Shown: in pieces, positions 62,012-64,000 of the stretch | Layout: each line of letters begins with the position of its first letter | Position numbering within the stretch: position 1 is the first letter of the stretch | Assembly: GCF_030272615.1 (NCBI RefSeq) | Contig: NW_026728921.1 | Location: 186,001 to 250,000, forward strand | DNA length: 64,000 nucleotides | Direction: 5' to 3' | Origin: Cryptomeria japonica | Lineage: Eukaryota > Streptophyta > Pinopsida > Cupressales > Cupressaceae | Position numbers and translations under genes: made by a program | The notes under the pieces: model-generated | The model's database searches: none | The model's input: only the letters and a program-made list of their open reading frames with translations | What the model was told of the DNA's origin: nothing

Positions 62012-64000
62012 TTCTATATTCGTCACCTACTCAGAACTCTCCCTTGAAAACTCCTAATCTGTAATATCATTTGTCACAGAGTTACCTTGGTGGTTCTGTA
62101 TTCTTTACCTTGGTATGAGCTTAATGTTTGCATGTACTCGTATTATTTCAGGAAAAGAACTATTACTAAGAGCCATGGGATATTCAAAGGAGACAAAGAT
62201 TTATGTTCAGTACCATACGAAATATGTTCCCTAATTTGATATGTTCGAAAAAAGGTCCTAATATGAGACAGTTATGACTCGTAGGTTTTTCAAATTCTTT
62301 CTTGTGAACTTGCATTTTCAATAGTCTTCCTGATCTGAAATGGGTATTATTTATTTGAAATCCTTGTTTCATATTGTGGCCCTGCAAGGTATGCCTTGCA
62401 GTTTATTTTCACATTTTTGGAAGCTTTTCATTCCAATATACTGCGAACACAGGACTACTCTGCTGTCCAATCACTAGCACTGTAGCACCGCAGTGCATAA
62501 CACTGAGAACACTAGATGAAACAGCAATATATTTGTCATAGCCCCTAGAAACTATGTTTATTATTTTGCATGACCCTTGTTGGATGTCCGTTTTGTTATA
62601 TGGACTATATATGTGTATCAGTTGTAAAGTTGATGTTAATATTATTGAATATAATTATTATCTTTATTATGCTATCTCTTATTTAATGTATTTATTTTGT
62701 TTAGAAGACGAATAATGTGTGGGTGTCTTTGGGTGCAGGTATAAAGGTGTATGTGTCAAAGTCTCTGGTTAGCCTTTGGGATAATTTAGATTTTTGCAAT
62801 CCAGTTAAATTGAATTTGTAAATTTAATAATATAAGCAAATCTAGCCAGAATTGTTTGAGCTACCATTTATTACTAAAATTCTTTATTCAATCATTATTG
62901 TTTAGTTATTATTGATTATGAATGCAAATATTGATACTATCATATTTACATATTTGTTAAGTAAAGGTGTTTATAATAAATTTACCAAAGAATAATTAAC
63001 TGAATTTAATATATAATAAATATATTAAATGGTAAACAACAACTAAATATCAATATAAACATAAATTAAAAAAACATGAATAAATAAATAGAAGCATATA
63101 AACAAATAATTAAATCTATAATGTATGGGGAAGGAGTGCAAAATATAAATAATAGTTAATAAATGTTCCAACTATCCCATGAGGGGAGGTAGGAAATAAA
63201 ACAAGCAAATGTATTGAAGGAAATGAACACATGGGTAGGAAGTACATGGCAGCAAAATAATTTATTGGAGAAGCTAGGCACCAAAATGTAGGACACCATA
63301 GTTAATGAGCATGGCCAAAGGCATGGGAGAGATGAATGTAGGACAAAGAGGAGAGCTCTACCATTAAAATGTTATTGCACCCATGTCTATAAAGGTTGTC
63401 CAAAAAAAAAAAAAAAGACACCATGATGCTAGGCGTGCTTAAAAACCCTATGAACCCTCATAAATCAGATTATCAATACATTCATTCTGAGCTAGGAAAC
63501 ACAAAAAAAAATGTGAGGGATTGCAACCAAAGGGGGAGAACAAGGAAGAAATGTGTAGGTTCACGCATTGGAAAAACCGTAGGACTCTATTAATCCAAGT
63601 TCATTTATTCTAATTGAAATTATAATTTCTATTATGATCCAATGAATAGATTTTAAATATAATTAATTAAAGTCTTAAATTACCCTCTCCTATTGATTTG
63701 CAACACACTAGTTATAATATTAATATTTCCATATGCGCTATCGACTCCCTCTATTTATCATGTCTCTAAATTTCACACATTTTCCATAATCAATGATAGA
63801 TTTAAAGAAATCCATCATAAATTATAACACTTCATAGATTTCACGTATTTATGAATTATGATAGGTACATTAAACAAATCAATTACTAGATATATAAAAT
63901 ATCATACTAGTTGTGACGACATTTAGAGGTGTTAACTTGGGAGTTGGATCATGTTAAAATTCAAGAATATAATTACTTTTGTAGAGCAATAATATATCTC

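Larger units (their letters stand above)
54342..64000. repeat. Tandem macrosatellite, unit 6 (partial, 9,659 bp visible)
   Basis: Sixth copy, cut by the window end about 1.2 kb short of a full unit. It follows unit 2 (offset 43,469) through about 58-59.5 kb and then carries the unit-4 variants (offset 21,737) from about 60.4 kb to the end. It is therefore a clear two-parent mosaic. Confidence 0.97.

Noticed and set aside
1-64000. Ribosomal DNA or rDNA spacer as explanation of the ~10.9-kb period
   Set aside because: The period is in the size range of plant rDNA, but no 18S, 5.8S, 25S or 5S sequence was seen; the unit holds transposon and gene debris.
1-64000. Assembly error or concatemer artefact
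   Set aside because: Each unit has private substitutions and indels, and relationships are mosaic rather than identical copies. Mis-ordering of units by an assembler cannot be excluded from sequence alone.
1-64000. Bacterial, phage or organelle origin
   Set aside because: No dense coding, ribosome-binding sites, operons, tRNA/rRNA or organelle genes; LTR ends, tRNA-iMet primer-binding site and B3 domain point to a plant nuclear genome.

Overview
The window is a piece of nuclear DNA from a land plant, most likely a seed plant. Three things support this. It carries a fragment of a B3 DNA-binding domain, a plant-specific family. It carries a retrotransposon primer-binding site complementary to initiator-methionine tRNA in the usual plant form (TGGTATCAGAGC). 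It also has solo-LTR debris in AT-rich, gene-poor sequence. A gymnosperm is possible but is only a guess from the overall look. No prokaryotic gene organisation, rRNA, tRNA or CRISPR was seen.

The whole window is one head-to-tail tandem array of a unit of about 10.87 kb. Taking base 1 as an arbitrary unit start, the units are 1-10872, 10873-21737, 21738-32604, 32605-43473, 43474-54341 and 54342-64000. The last lacks its final ~1.2 kb, so about 5.9 units are visible. Both array ends lie outside the window, so the true unit boundary cannot be placed. Units differ by scattered single-base changes and a few 1-4 bp indels.

Each unit has the same order. First is the 3' part of a decayed plus-strand gene of unknown function (offset 1-1043). 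Next is a minus-strand gene remnant (1865-2859) leading into a tRNA-iMet primer-binding site and a 338-bp LTR with a TATA box (2879-3231): the 5' end of a truncated LTR element on the minus strand. After that come AT-rich DNA and a degenerate ~320-bp internal repeat (3470-4380), then a B3-domain exon fragment (5333-5458). A hairpin-rich patch abuts a 927-bp solo LTR with a 5-bp target-site duplication (6747-7673). Then there is AT-rich DNA with a short poly-A-tailed segment (about 8954-9086). Finally the 5' part of the decayed plus-strand gene begins at 10060 and runs across the arbitrary boundary into the next unit.

No intact functional gene was found. The unit looks like transposon and gene debris that was assembled once and then amplified. 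All units share the same insertions at the same offsets, so the insertions predate amplification. Relationships between units change along the unit: 1 resembles 3, then 4, then 5; 2 resembles 6, then 3; 6 resembles 2, then 4. This mosaic is the expected mark of unequal crossing-over and gene conversion. The macrosatellite itself and its mosaic, partly alternating higher-order pattern are the most notable content.
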